DNA of 39,566 nucleotides, from the NCBI GenBank assembly GCA_009783205.1, contig WRHO01000014.1, positions 1 through 39,566 of the forward strand, in the 5' to 3' direction. Below the pieces are notes generated by a model. It saw only the letters and a program-made list of their open reading frames with translations. It did no database searches and was not told the origin of the DNA. This stretch comes from Oscillospiraceae bacterium (GTDB lineage: Bacteria; Bacillota; Clostridia; Oscillospirales; Ruminococcaceae). The translations under genes and the position numbers were made by a program. Positions 32,003 through 39,566 of the stretch are shown here, in pieces; within the stretch, counting starts at the first letter, position 1; each line of letters starts with the position of its first letter.

Positions 32003-32476
32003 ATGAAAAAGAAAGCTAAAGTTATTTTATCATTATTTGTGATTACATTAATCACAATGAGCGTTTTTACCGGTTGTACCGATAAGGATAACCCCGAGCC
32101 GATTATTGAAAATTCGGAATCTGCTTCGATTAATTCGGAAAACGAGGCGGAGACCGAGGCACCGAGGGAAACATCTGAGACGAGAGCCCCTTTCAGCGGA
32201 GAGGTTTCTTTTAAACTTGAAGTATCCGACAAAAGAGGGAATATCACCGAATCGGAAATAACATCAAACCACGAGCTTCTCGGAGACGCATTGCGCGAGG
32301 AAGGGATTATTACGGAGAGAGACTTTGTCAATACCGTAAACGGAATTACCGCCGACTGGAACACAGACCGGGCTTATTGGGCTATACTCATTGATGGTGA
32401 AACGGCAACCGCAGGAATTGATGATATCTATATAGACGAAGGTTCCGTTTATGCGCTCATCTTCACACAAACTTAG
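32003..32476 (+). CDS. DUF4430 lipoprotein
   Basis: A 157-residue secreted lipoprotein. The signal peptide ends in a lipobox SVFTGC (Cys24), and an acidic Ser/Thr/Glu linker follows (about 25-65). The DUF4430 domain at about 70-157 shows LLGDALREEG, DRAYWAILIDGETATAGIDDIYIDEGSVYALIF. This fold resembles the cobalamin-binding end of intrinsic factor and transcobalamin. The next gene, an ECF S component, overlaps its end by 26 bases, so a substrate-capture partner for that transporter, possibly for a corrinoid, is a reasonable inference. A GGGAG ribosome binding site is present. Confidence 0.85.
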   Translation: MKKKAKVILSLFVITLITMSVFTGCTDKDNPEPIIENSESASINSENEAETEAPRETSETRAPFSGEVSFKLEVSDKRGNITESEITSNHELLGDALREEGIITERDFVNTVNGITADWNTDRAYWAILIDGETATAGIDDIYIDEGSVYALIFTQT

Positions 32477-32987
32477 GGATTTAACGGTATTCGCTTTATT
32501 AGCCGCAACTATCCTTGCGCTACAGATTGTGTTATACGGTATTCCGGGGGTTCAGTTTAACGGCTTACTAATTTCGGCGATTACCGTTGCATACGGGAAA
32601 AGAGCATTAATTCCTATTTATGTATATGTCCTTCTCTATTGTTTTTTCTATGGCTTCGTAATTTGGAATCTGCCTTATTTTTATATATGGCTTCCGCTTT
32701 GGGGCGGATTTATGCTCGTTTCTCGGATTAAGCTTTCGAAAAAATTTAAGGTACCGCTGTTTATGCTGTTAAGCGGTTTGTTCGGGTTGTCGTTCGGAGC
32801 CTTATACGCACCCGTTCAAGCGGTGTTTTTTTCTTTAAATTTGAAACAAACATTGGCGTGGGTAATCGCGGGATTCCCCACCGATGTTATTCACGCAGTC
32901 AATAATTTTTTTACCGGAATATTAATTGTTCCGTTATCCGAGTTATTGATTAAGTTGGATTCGTTAAATAATCGCTCATCTCTTTAA
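32451..32987 (+). CDS. ECF transporter S component
   Basis: A 178-residue membrane protein with about six helices, the usual size of the substrate-binding S component of energy-coupling-factor vitamin transporters. It begins KLRDLTVFALLAATILALQIVLYGIPGVQFNG and contains FIWLPLWGGFMLVSRI-like and GLFGLSFGALYAP segments. The energising EcfA/EcfT module is not nearby, so it must be shared from elsewhere. Start at 32451: GAAGG lies 8 bases upstream within the DUF4430 gene, so the two are translationally linked. The substrate is unknown; corrinoid is suggested only by the DUF4430 partner. Its end overlaps hflX by 38 bases, tail to tail. Confidence 0.85.
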   Translation: MRSSSHKLRDLTVFALLAATILALQIVLYGIPGVQFNGLLISAITVAYGKRALIPIYVYVLLYCFFYGFVIWNLPYFYIWLPLWGGFMLVSRIKLSKKFKVPLFMLLSGLFGLSFGALYAPVQAVFFSLNLKQTLAWVIAGFPTDVIHAVNNFFTGILIVPLSELLIKLDSLNNRSSL

Positions 32988-34221
32988 TCAGTCTTTGTTC
33001 TACTTGGGCGTCGAGTCTTAACCCAAATTCGGTGTATTCCTCATTAAATATTTTACCGTTTTGTCGAATTTTTGCGGCGAGTCCCGCTTGCGCAAAAGGA
33101 AATAATAAATCCATTCGTTTTGACGTCGCGGGAAGATTTGCGGCTATAACCTCAAGCATACGCGAAAAGCCCTTACCCGTTTTTGCCGCAATTCTGACCG
33201 TGTTTTCGTTTTCGGGATAATGCGCGTCCTCGTCTAAGTCGCATTTGTTCAACAGATTCACGACGGGAATTTCACCCGCACCTAATTCGCCTAAAATTGT
33301 CGCGGTTACCTTAGCCTTTTCATCTCTCTCTAAATCCGAAATATCCTGTACGTGTAGTATGAGAGAGGCATTTGCGGCTTCTTCGAGGGTTGACTTAAAA
33401 GCTTGAATCAAGTGGTGCGGAAGTCGCCTTATCAGACCTACGGTGTCGACTATTATCAAGCCGCGCCCATCGGGAAGCGTGATTCCCCTCGATACGGGGT
33501 CGAGCGTCGCAAAAAGCTTATCTTCTGTTAATACATCGGCATCGGTGAGCGCGTTAAGAAGGGTCGATTTTCCCGCATTTGTATACCCGACAATTGCGGC
33601 GGTTTGTACGTTGTCTTTAATACGTCGCGAACGCGAATAATCCCTTCGCGTTTTTAATTCGTTTAATTGCTCGGTGAGTTTTTCGATGCGTCTGCGAATA
33701 TGTCTTCGGTCGGTTTCGAGCTGTGTTTCGCCGGGACCCCTTGTTCCTATACCGCCGCCGAGACGAGATAATGAGGTTCCCAAACCAACAAGGCGAGGCA
33801 ATCGGTATCTCAATTGTGCGAGCTCAACCTGTAGCTTACCTTCGCGCGAAACGGCGCGCCCCGCAAATATGTCTAAAATTAGCATTGTGCGGTCTATTAC
33901 TCTGACCTTTGTTATTTCCTCAATATTCCTTATTTGGCTCGCCGACAACTCGCAATCGAAAATGATTAATATATCTTCGGGCTCGTTTTCGCACTCTTTA
34001 AAAGCCGCGCAAAGCTCTCTTATTTCCTCAATTTTGCCCCCGCCGAGTACTGTCGCGGAATCGGCAGACTGTCTTTTTTGTATAACGCGCGCTATTGTAT
34101 TCGCGCCCGCCGTTTTAGCAAGCTCCTCAAGCTCGTCCATTGACGAATCGGCGTCGTATTCGCCGGAATCAATTCCCGCTAATACCGCTTTAGCTTGTGT
34201 TTCGTTCATTTTAAATGCCAT
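32950..34221 (-). CDS. hflX: GTPase HflX
   Basis: A 423-residue ribosome-associated GTPase. The N-terminal domain contains LGGGKIEEIRELC and VRVIDRTMLILDIFAGRAVSREGKLQVELAQL. A glycine-rich linker GGGIGTRGPGETQLETDRRHIRRRI and a coiled coil follow. The G domain has G1 AIVGYTNAGKSTLLNAL, G3 DTVGLIRRLPHHLIQAFKSTLEE and G4 NKCDL. HflX splits stalled ribosomes under stress. It is divergent from nadB (48 bases between starts) and convergent with the ECF gene, overlapping by 38 bases. The ribosome binding site is weak (ACGGA). Confidence 0.96.
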   Translation of the reverse strand: MAFKMNETQAKAVLAGIDSGEYDADSSMDELEELAKTAGANTIARVIQKRQSADSATVLGGGKIEEIRELCAAFKECENEPEDILIIFDCELSASQIRNIEEITKVRVIDRTMLILDIFAGRAVSREGKLQVELAQLRYRLPRLVGLGTSLSRLGGGIGTRGPGETQLETDRRHIRRRIEKLTEQLNELKTRRDYSRSRRIKDNVQTAAIVGYTNAGKSTLLNALTDADVLTEDKLFATLDPVSRGITLPDGRGLIIVDTVGLIRRLPHHLIQAFKSTLEEAANASLILHVQDISDLERDEKAKVTATILGELGAGEIPVVNLLNKCDLDEDAHYPENENTVRIAAKTGKGFSRMLEVIAANLPATSKRMDLLFPFAQAGLAAKIRQNGKIFNEEYTEFGLRLDAQVEQRLIKEMSDYLTNPT

Positions 34222-34269
34222 AAAAATAATTCCGTTTCAATGTAAAATTAATCCGTTAAGGAGTATATA

Positions 34270-35709
34270 TTGTTTAACAATTACGATATTATCATTGTCG
34301 GGGCGGGGATTTCCGGGCTTTACACCGCCCTCAACCTCGATAAACGGCTAAAAACACTTCTGATTTCAAAAAAAGATTTCACCGTCAGTAATACCGCCTT
34401 GGCACAAGGGGGGATTGCCGCAGAATTTGAAGACCTCGATTCTCATATTGAGGATACATTAAAAGCCGGAAAATACGAGAATAATCGCAGTCATCTGCAA
34501 ATTATGGTCGAGCGGGCCGCCGAAAACATAGATGAATTAATCCGTCACGGCGTAGATTTCGACAGACTTTCTGACGGTACTCTCTCAAAGGGTCTCGAAG
34601 GCGGTCATTCCCGCAACCGTATTGTACACCACAAGGACAGCACCGGTTATGAAATTGTAACATCATTATCCGATAAAGTCAAGAGGTTATCTCATATAGA
34701 TTTTCGCGAAAACTCGTGTTTATTACGGTTGGCAAGAAAAGGCAATTATTTTTTCGCAGATATTGTCGGGAATAATTCGCGTGAGTATTATTGCGCGCCG
34801 ATATGTATTATGGCTACGGGGGGGATAGGCGGCGTTTACAACCACACAACAAATTCTTCAATTTCTACCGGCGACGGTATTCATTTTGCACATATACTCG
34901 GCGCGAGGATAGAAAAAATGAACCTTATTCAGTTTCACCCCACCGCGTTTGCGGCGCGCGATGTTGACACAAAAAATGTCGATAACCGCGTTTTGTTGAT
35001 TACTGAGGCGGCGCGCGGAGAGGGGGCATTTCTGTTAAACGCCGATATGAAAAGGTTTACAGACGAGCTTGCCCCGCGAGATATAGTTTCACAAAGCATT
35101 GTTGAGGAGGGGCGGCGGCTCAATGATAATAACTTCTACCTTGACCTTTCGCACCGTGATTCGGATTTTATAAAACTGCGATTTCCTATGATTTATGAGC
35201 AAATTTTAAAAAAGGGGTATGATTTAACAAAGGAACCCGTCCCTATTTCCCCGTGTCAGCATTATCTTATGGGGGGGATTACCGTCGACAGTAACGGTAA
35301 AACAACCGTTGCGGGGCTGTATGCCGTGGGCGAATGTGCATATACCGGGGTTCACGGCGCAAATCGTCTCGCGAGCAACTCTCTCCTTGAGGCATTAGTG
35401 TTCTCGAGAGCGGCGGCAGACGATATAAACGGAAATTATCAACACTCCCCTTCCCCGCCCCACTTTTGTTTCAGCAAGTCGGGAACAAAAACAATTGATT
35501 CTGATATACGTTACGAAATACGCGATATAATGCAACGGGCGTTTTTTGTAACACCCAACCGCGAGGCGGCAAAAAAAGGCTTAAAGCGAATTGAAGAGCT
35601 TAAAATAGCGCTAAGCAACGATGAACTTGAACTTGCCGATACTCCCGAGATTACCGAAATTAGGTCAATGGCGACCGTTGCGGAGCTGATACTAAGGAAC
35701 ATTAAATAA
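34270..35709 (+). CDS. nadB: L-aspartate oxidase
   Basis: A 479-residue flavoenzyme that oxidises aspartate to iminoaspartate, the first step of NAD synthesis. FAD-binding motif YDIIIVGAGISGLYTALNL at the N-terminus, then VSNTALAQGGIAA, HSRNRIVHHKDSTG, MNLIQFHPTAFAARD, ELAPRDIVSQSIVEE, CQHYLMGGITVDSNGKT and GVHGANRLASNSLLEALVF. The start is TTG at 34270, with AAGGAG nine bases upstream and no better ATG. It is somewhat shorter than E. coli NadB (about 540), with a reduced C-terminal helical domain. nadC follows 14 bases later. The usual partner nadA (quinolinate synthase) is not in the window. Confidence 0.95.
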   Translation: MFNNYDIIIVGAGISGLYTALNLDKRLKTLLISKKDFTVSNTALAQGGIAAEFEDLDSHIEDTLKAGKYENNRSHLQIMVERAAENIDELIRHGVDFDRLSDGTLSKGLEGGHSRNRIVHHKDSTGYEIVTSLSDKVKRLSHIDFRENSCLLRLARKGNYFFADIVGNNSREYYCAPICIMATGGIGGVYNHTTNSSISTGDGIHFAHILGARIEKMNLIQFHPTAFAARDVDTKNVDNRVLLITEAARGEGAFLLNADMKRFTDELAPRDIVSQSIVEEGRRLNDNNFYLDLSHRDSDFIKLRFPMIYEQILKKGYDLTKEPVPISPCQHYLMGGITVDSNGKTTVAGLYAVGECAYTGVHGANRLASNSLLEALVFSRAAADDINGNYQHSPSPPHFCFSKSGTKTIDSDIRYEIRDIMQRAFFVTPNREAAKKGLKRIEELKIALSNDELELADTPEITEIRSMATVAELILRNIK

Positions 35710-35723
35710 ATAGGAGGTATGAT

Positions 35724-36575
35724 ATGATACTGCCCAAGCTTTCTGATTTTTATACAGACGACATTATTAAACGCGCACTTTTCGAGGATATCAACTATAT
35801 TGACGTTACCGCAGATTTGCTTATCGGAAAGGACAATGCGGGTACGGCGCGCATTGTTGCAAAGGAAAACGGCGTTCTTTCGGGGATTAACATTGCCGCG
35901 AGAGTCTTCAACATTGTCGATTCAAGCGTTACAACAGAAATTTGTATCAACGACGGGCAAACGCTGTATAAAGGGGATTTAATTGCCGTCATCGGCGGCA
36001 GTGTTGCTTCAATACTCAAAGCCGAGCGTACCGCCTTAAACATTCTTCAGCATATGAGCGGAATTTCAACGTATACAAAAAAGTGCGTCGATATGGTAAG
36101 CGGAACGGGTGTTTCGGTTACCGATACCCGCAAAACCCTCCCCGGACTTCGCGGCTTACAAAAATATGCAGTTCTTTGCGGCGGGGGGCGCAATCACAGG
36201 TTTAATCTTTCTTCCGCGGCAATGATAAAAGATAACCATATTGACGCTTGCGGCTCAATTTCCCGGGCAATTGCAACCTTAAAGGAAAACGTAGGGCATA
36301 TGGTTACGATTGAGGTTGAGGTGCGGGATTTGCAGGAGCTTCAAGAAGCAATTGACGCGGGGGCAGATGTCATTATGCTCGACAACATGGACGTGAGCAT
36401 GATGCGTAAAGCTGTGAACATTGTTGCAAAGAGAGCAAAGCTCGAGGCAAGCGGGAACATCACTCTTGACAATATACGAGCTATTGCCGAAACGGGCATT
36501 GATATAATCAGTCTCGGCGCGCTTACACATTCGGTCACCGCTTTAGATATAAGCTTATTATGGGATAATCAATGA
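35724..36575 (+). CDS. nadC: Nicotinate-nucleotide pyrophosphorylase (quinolinate phosphoribosyltransferase)
   Basis: A 283-residue enzyme that turns quinolinate and PRPP into nicotinate mononucleotide. Conserved stretches are AERTALNILQHMSGISTYT, VTDTRKTLPGLRGLQKYAVLCGGGRNHRFNLSSAAMIKDNHI, TIEVEVRDLQELQEAIDAGADVIMLDNM, EASGNITLDNIRAIAETGIDIISLGALTHS. These include the arginine, histidine and lysine residues of the quinolinate site and the terminal glycine-rich phosphate site. An AGGAGGT ribosome binding site lies just after the nadB stop, so the two form an operon ending at the terminator at 36594. Confidence 0.96.
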   Translation: MILPKLSDFYTDDIIKRALFEDINYIDVTADLLIGKDNAGTARIVAKENGVLSGINIAARVFNIVDSSVTTEICINDGQTLYKGDLIAVIGGSVASILKAERTALNILQHMSGISTYTKKCVDMVSGTGVSVTDTRKTLPGLRGLQKYAVLCGGGRNHRFNLSSAAMIKDNHIDACGSISRAIATLKENVGHMVTIEVEVRDLQELQEAIDAGADVIMLDNMDVSMMRKAVNIVAKRAKLEASGNITLDNIRAIAETGIDIISLGALTHSVTALDISLLWDNQ

Positions 36576-36593
36576 TACAATAAAAAACACAAA

Positions 36594-36624
36594 AAAACTG
36601 CTCCGATAATCTCGGAGCAGTTTT
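36594..36624. terminator. Bidirectional terminator between nadC and the dockerin-like gene
   Basis: AAAACTGCTCCGA (36594-36606) pairs with TCGGAGCAGTTTT (36612-36624), loop TAATC. A seven-T run follows on the minus strand and TTTT on the plus strand. Confidence 0.85.
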
Positions 36625-36648
36625 AATATTAGGTTTTTTTGAGTTACG

Positions 36649-38031
36649 TCAACCCATTTCTTTATAGGTCGGTAATCCTACGATATGCAACAGAATTTCA
36701 ATACCGCAGAATATTGTCGGTTCGCCGGCAGCCTCACCCTCGGGACTGAGTATAGCCGCAGGGTTATCTGTCGCCAAGCTTTCCATTTTAACGAGGTGTA
36801 AAAGAATCTCGATGAAACAGAAGATTGTCGGTTTGCCCGCTTCCTTACCCTCATTTGAAATTATACCATATTTAATGGCTACGGGGGGTTTAGCGGTAGT
36901 AGTTGGCGGAGTTGCAACAGTACTCTTAGGTGTACTACTCGCAACCGTAATACGAGGAGTCGAAGTTGTTGTTCCTGTGTTGCTTACCGTAGTATCGGTT
37001 CCGGTGCTTACCGTTGTTTCGGTAGTATCGGTTCCCGTGCTTACCGTTGTTTCGGTAGTATCGGTTCCTGTGCTTACCGTAGTTTCGGTAGTATCGGTTC
37101 CCGTACTTACCGTTGTTTCGGTAGTATCGGTTCCCGTGCTTACCGTTGTTTCGGTAGTATCGGTTCCCGTACCGGTTGAAACGGTAGTGTCGGTTCCTGT
37201 GCCGGTTGAAACGGTAGTGTCGGTTCCTGTGCCGGTTGTAATTGTAGTAGTTGTATCCGGTGCTTTAGGAAGCGACAGAAGAATGAACGAGTTGTAGAGT
37301 TCGGTGATGGTGAATCCGAATTCATCACCGTCGTTATTGAGATTGACTTGGATAAAATCGTACACAACCTCGCCGTTAACAACCTTCATTCCGAAGAAAT
37401 AATGCTCGGTATATTTGTTGTCCAACGCTTTATCGGGAACCGGCACTTCACTAAAGGTAATCGAGCCGTTATCCAAAAGCTCAACAATTTTGTCGGCTTT
37501 ATAGAAAAATTCCGCTTTGTAGCCCGACATAGCGTATTCGCCCGCGTCAAGCCTCGTTACATCTGCACCGGCTTTGCTCGCCGCCATTCTGAACGTCGTG
37601 TTTGAATCGGCAGGGTCAAACGATTTGAATATAACGATTGTATCGGGAAGCTCCCCGGTGAGCGTAAGGGTATACTCCTTTGTCACCTTGTTCACAACTG
37701 CGGGAACGCTGCCCATAAGGTCAAAACCGGTAGCGTTCAGTTTAAGCGCGATAAAATCAATGTCATAAACGGGGAACAACGGGTCGGTGGTGTTAATTTT
37801 GTCGGAAAAATTCAATTCACCATTTCCTATGTCGGTAACCGTGCCATTCTCGTACTCGAGTTTAAAATCAATATAACCAAGAATTCCAACGATTGAATCC
37901 TCGAGACCGAGGTGAGCAACTATTTCATCTTCGAGGCTCGGAGCCGCCATTGTTATCACCGTGGGAATCATGGTGAAGAAAACGGCAACAATGAGTACCA
38001 AAGATATTGCTTTAGTTTTTACACTTTTCAT
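36649..38031 (-). CDS. Secreted protein with Thr-rich repeats and dockerin-like tail
   Basis: A 460-residue exported protein. Its signal peptide (AISLVLIVAVFFTMIPTVITMAA) precedes a domain of about 230 residues. This domain is probably beta-rich (GYIDFKLEYENGTVTDIG, FDPADSNTTFRMAASKAG, YFFGMKVVNGEVVYDFIQV); I cannot assign it, though a cohesin-like or carbohydrate-binding fold would be worth testing. A linker of GTDTT/ETTVST repeats (about 265-365) follows, then two dockerin-like units, KPTIFCFIEILLHLVKM and EPTIFCGIEILLHIVGL. Both units have Cys in place of the calcium-binding Asp. An AGGAG site precedes the ATG, which starts 36 bases after the Ser-Asp repeat gene, so the two are likely co-transcribed. 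Confidence 0.8.
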   Translation of the reverse strand: MKSVKTKAISLVLIVAVFFTMIPTVITMAAPSLEDEIVAHLGLEDSIVGILGYIDFKLEYENGTVTDIGNGELNFSDKINTTDPLFPVYDIDFIALKLNATGFDLMGSVPAVVNKVTKEYTLTLTGELPDTIVIFKSFDPADSNTTFRMAASKAGADVTRLDAGEYAMSGYKAEFFYKADKIVELLDNGSITFSEVPVPDKALDNKYTEHYFFGMKVVNGEVVYDFIQVNLNNDGDEFGFTITELYNSFILLSLPKAPDTTTTITTGTGTDTTVSTGTGTDTTVSTGTGTDTTETTVSTGTDTTETTVSTGTDTTETTVSTGTDTTETTVSTGTDTTETTVSTGTDTTVSNTGTTTSTPRITVASSTPKSTVATPPTTTAKPPVAIKYGIISNEGKEAGKPTIFCFIEILLHLVKMESLATDNPAAILSPEGEAAGEPTIFCGIEILLHIVGLPTYKEMG

Positions 38032-38067
38032 AAATTATTTACTCCTAAAAATTGTATAGGTCTACGC

Positions 38068-39566
38068 TTAAGAATTGTCCGGTTCTAATGCCGACATTAA
38101 CGCTTCAAATAGATTATTAAGGTCGCTCATAAGAGAAGCCCACTCCGTAGCATCACCTTGGAAATCATCTAACGCTGTTTTCACTGCACCTAAGAAATTA
38201 GATAACGCATCATCGAACCTATCTAAATCCGTCATTCCGCCAACGGAGGTATCAACATCATCTAAACCCGCAATTTCATCACTGTAGATATCCCTAAACT
38301 CAATTTCGAACTGGGCTAAGAATAAACTCACATTATCGCCATAAGAATCTATGTCACCGAGTCCACCACCAACAAACTCATCCAACCAACCTTCTAAATC
38401 TTCGGCGTTAAATTCTTCAAAGTCAACGTCTGTGTCAGTGTCTGTGTCCGAGTCTGAATCGGAGTCCGAGTCGCTGTCGCTGTCTGAATCAGAGTCGCTG
38501 TCTGAATCGGAGTCACTGTCAGAGTCGCTGTCGCTGTCTGAATCGGAGTCAGAGTCGCTGTCGCTGTCGCTGTCCGAGTCTGAATCGGAGTCAGAGTCGC
38601 TGTCGCTGTCTGAATCGGAGTCAGAATCACTGTCGCTGTCTGAATCGGAGTCACTGTCAGAGTCGCTGTCGCTGTCTGAATCAGAGTCGCTGTCGCTGTC
38701 TGAATCAGAGTCAGAGTCGCTGTCCGAGTCTGAATCGGAGTCAGAGTCACTGTCCGAGTCTGAATCGGAGTCAGAGTCACTGTCCGAGTCTGAATCGGAG
38801 TCACTGTCGCTGTCGCTGTCTGAATCGGAGTCAGAATCACTGTCGCTGTCTGAATCGGAGTCAGAGTCACTGTCCGAGTCTGAATCGGAGTCACTGTCGC
38901 TGTCGCTGTCTGAATCGGAGTCAGAATCACTGTCGCTGTCTGAATCGGAGTCAGAGTCGCTGTCGCTGTCGCTGTCCGAATCGGAGTCAGAATCACTGTC
39001 GCTGTCTGAATCGGAGTCAGAGTCGCTGTCGCTGTCGCTGTCCGAATCGGAGTCAGAGTCGCTGTCGCTGTCGCTGTCTGAATCGGAGTCAGAGTCGCTG
39101 TCGCTGTCGCTGTCTGAATCGGAGTCACTGTCGCTGTCCGAGTCTGAATCGGAGTCAGAATCACTGTCGCTGTCTGAATCGGAGTCAGCGTCAGAGTCGC
39201 TTTCACCGGCACCTGTTATTTTATCAAAAAGTTTTTTGAAGAAATCATCAAAGTCAATGTCAGTATCATCGTTGCTGATAACAGTTTGTAAATCAAGCGT
39301 AAATCCCTTTAAATCAATGTCTTCAGCATCTATTTCGGTTACATTGCCTTCACCGTCCACAACAACAATTCCATCACCAATGTGAAGTACAGCTTTTCCG
39401 CCGCCGGGTAAATCAAATTCAATTCCGCCGTCGGAGTCAGAGTCGCTGTCCGAGTCTGAATCGGAGTCAGAGTCGCTGTCGCTGTCTGAATCGGAGTCAG
39501 TGTCAGAGTCGCTGTCTGAATCGGAGTCAGTGTCAGAGTCGCTGTCTGAATCGGAGTCAGTGTCAG
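38068..39566 (-). CDS. Ser-Asp repeat protein, 5' end outside window
   Basis: The frame is open from the right edge to the TAA at 38068, giving at least 499 codons. From the right edge it encodes a first Asp-Ser/Asp-Thr stretch (to about 39430). A folded-looking segment follows ([50 protein letters not shown]). Next come about 125 Ser-Asp dipeptides, then an acidic C-terminal segment of about 120 residues ([37 protein letters not shown]). No LPXTG sorting signal or membrane anchor is seen at the C-terminus. Staphylococcal Sdr proteins use such repeats as wall-spanning stalks, and the mineral-binding dentin protein DSPP is similar by composition. The function here is unknown. The GTG at 39360 is internal, not a start. 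Confidence 0.8.
   Translation of the reverse strand, partial: DTDSDSDSDSDTDSDSDSDSDTDSDSDSDSDSDSDSDSDSDSDSDGGIEFDLPGGGKAVLHIGDGIVVVDGEGNVTEIDAEDIDLKGFTLDLQTVISNDDTDIDFDDFFKKLFDKITGAGESDSDADSDSDSDSDSDSDSDSDSDSDSDSDSDSDSDSDSDSDSDSDSDSDSDSDSDSDSDSDSDSDSDSDSDSDSDSDSDSDSDSDSDSDSDSDSDSDSDSDSDSDSDSDSDSDSDSDSDSDSDSDSDSDSDSDSDSDSDSDSDSDSDSDSDSDSDSDSDSDSDSDSDSDSDSDSDSDSDSDSDSDSDSDSDSDSDSDSDSDSDSDSDSDSDSDSDSDSDSDSDSDSDSDSDSDSDSDSDSDSDSDSDSDSDTDTDTDVDFEEFNAEDLEGWLDEFVGGGLGDIDSYGDNVSLFLAQFEIEFRDIYSDEIAGLDDVDTSVGGMTDLDRFDDALSNFLGAVKTALDDFQGDATEWASLMSDLNNLFEALMSALEPDNS
38434..39206 (-). repeat. Hexanucleotide-based array coding the (Ser-Asp)n stretch
   Basis: About 770 bases made almost wholly of GAC/GAT alternating with AGC, TCT, TCC, TCA or AGT, arranged in longer blocks of 18-30 bases that recur many times. 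Serine codons are mixed, yet the order of codons is repeated, which points to growth by duplication of blocks rather than of single hexamers. Confidence 0.9.

Noticed and set aside
39358-39360. GTG as start codon of the Ser-Asp protein
   Set aside because: The frame continues upstream through a sensible domain and more Ser-Asp codons to the window edge, and no ribosome binding site precedes the GTG.
38351-39385. A 344-codon plus-strand frame rich in SESESLSL opposite the Ser-Asp gene
   Set aside because: It is the antisense reading of the hexamer repeat, which has no stop in several frames by composition. It lacks a ribosome binding site, and the minus-strand frame has structured flanking domains.
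38434-39566. CRISPR array
   Set aside because: The repeats are contiguous and coding, without unique spacers, and no cas genes are present.

Overview
This window comes from a strictly or mostly anaerobic, Gram-positive-type bacterium of the class Clostridia; an Oscillospiraceae/Ruminococcus-like gut or rumen organism is the best guess (inference). The signs are strong GGAGG ribosome binding sites, TTGACA/TATAAT promoters with 17-base spacers, tRNA genes without an encoded CCA end, a rubrerythrin, a pectin-backbone lyase with threonine-rich linkers, and dockerin-like C-termini on secreted proteins.

Layout. Positions 1-3400 (minus strand) look like the edge of an integrated mobile element: an antirepressor, a 56-residue cysteine protein, TraX, and a topoisomerase III gene broken by one TAG codon, preceded by two small unknown genes with near-identical promoters. 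3409-5496 is a chemotaxis receptor. 5712-10637 is a complete phosphate-uptake operon, pstB1-pstS-pstC-pstA-pstB2-phoU, behind a PHO-box-like promoter. The two PstB ATPases carry complementary defects, as if they form an obligate heterodimer with one working ATP site. 10821-13661 holds a secreted leucine-rich-repeat protein with a dockerin-like tail and a HipA-like kinase gene; a small zinc-ribbon gene is divergent from the latter. tRNA-Asp and tRNA-Val follow.

14539-20187 (plus strand) holds prmA, a 52-residue membrane protein, recD2, a comF-like gene and an AGCS sodium:amino-acid symporter. A 160-bp fold-back element (a MITE) with 18-bp terminal repeats and a TTGT target duplication sits in the 3' end of prmA; removing it in silico restores a natural stop codon. 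20238-22964 (minus) holds a DUF4234 protein, citramalate synthase and rubrerythrin. 23123-26566 is a large secreted PL11-type rhamnogalacturonan lyase, followed by a DUF554 membrane protein.

27299-31482 (minus) is a tightly overlapped three-gene unit: acyl-AMP ligase, an acyl-carrier-protein/GNAT fusion, and a PM20D1-like M20 peptidase. Together they suggest production (and turnover) of N-acyl amino acids or amides. tRNA-Lys, a DUF4430 lipoprotein with an ECF-transporter S component, hflX, and nadB-nadC follow. The right end (36649-39566, minus) encodes two secreted or surface-type proteins: one with Thr-rich repeats and a dockerin-like tail, and one with about 125 Ser-Asp dipeptides that runs off the window.

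The most interesting signals are the asymmetric PstB pair, the ligase/ACP-GNAT/M20 cassette, the variant dockerin-like module shared by three proteins, and the MITE that rewrote the PrmA C-terminus.
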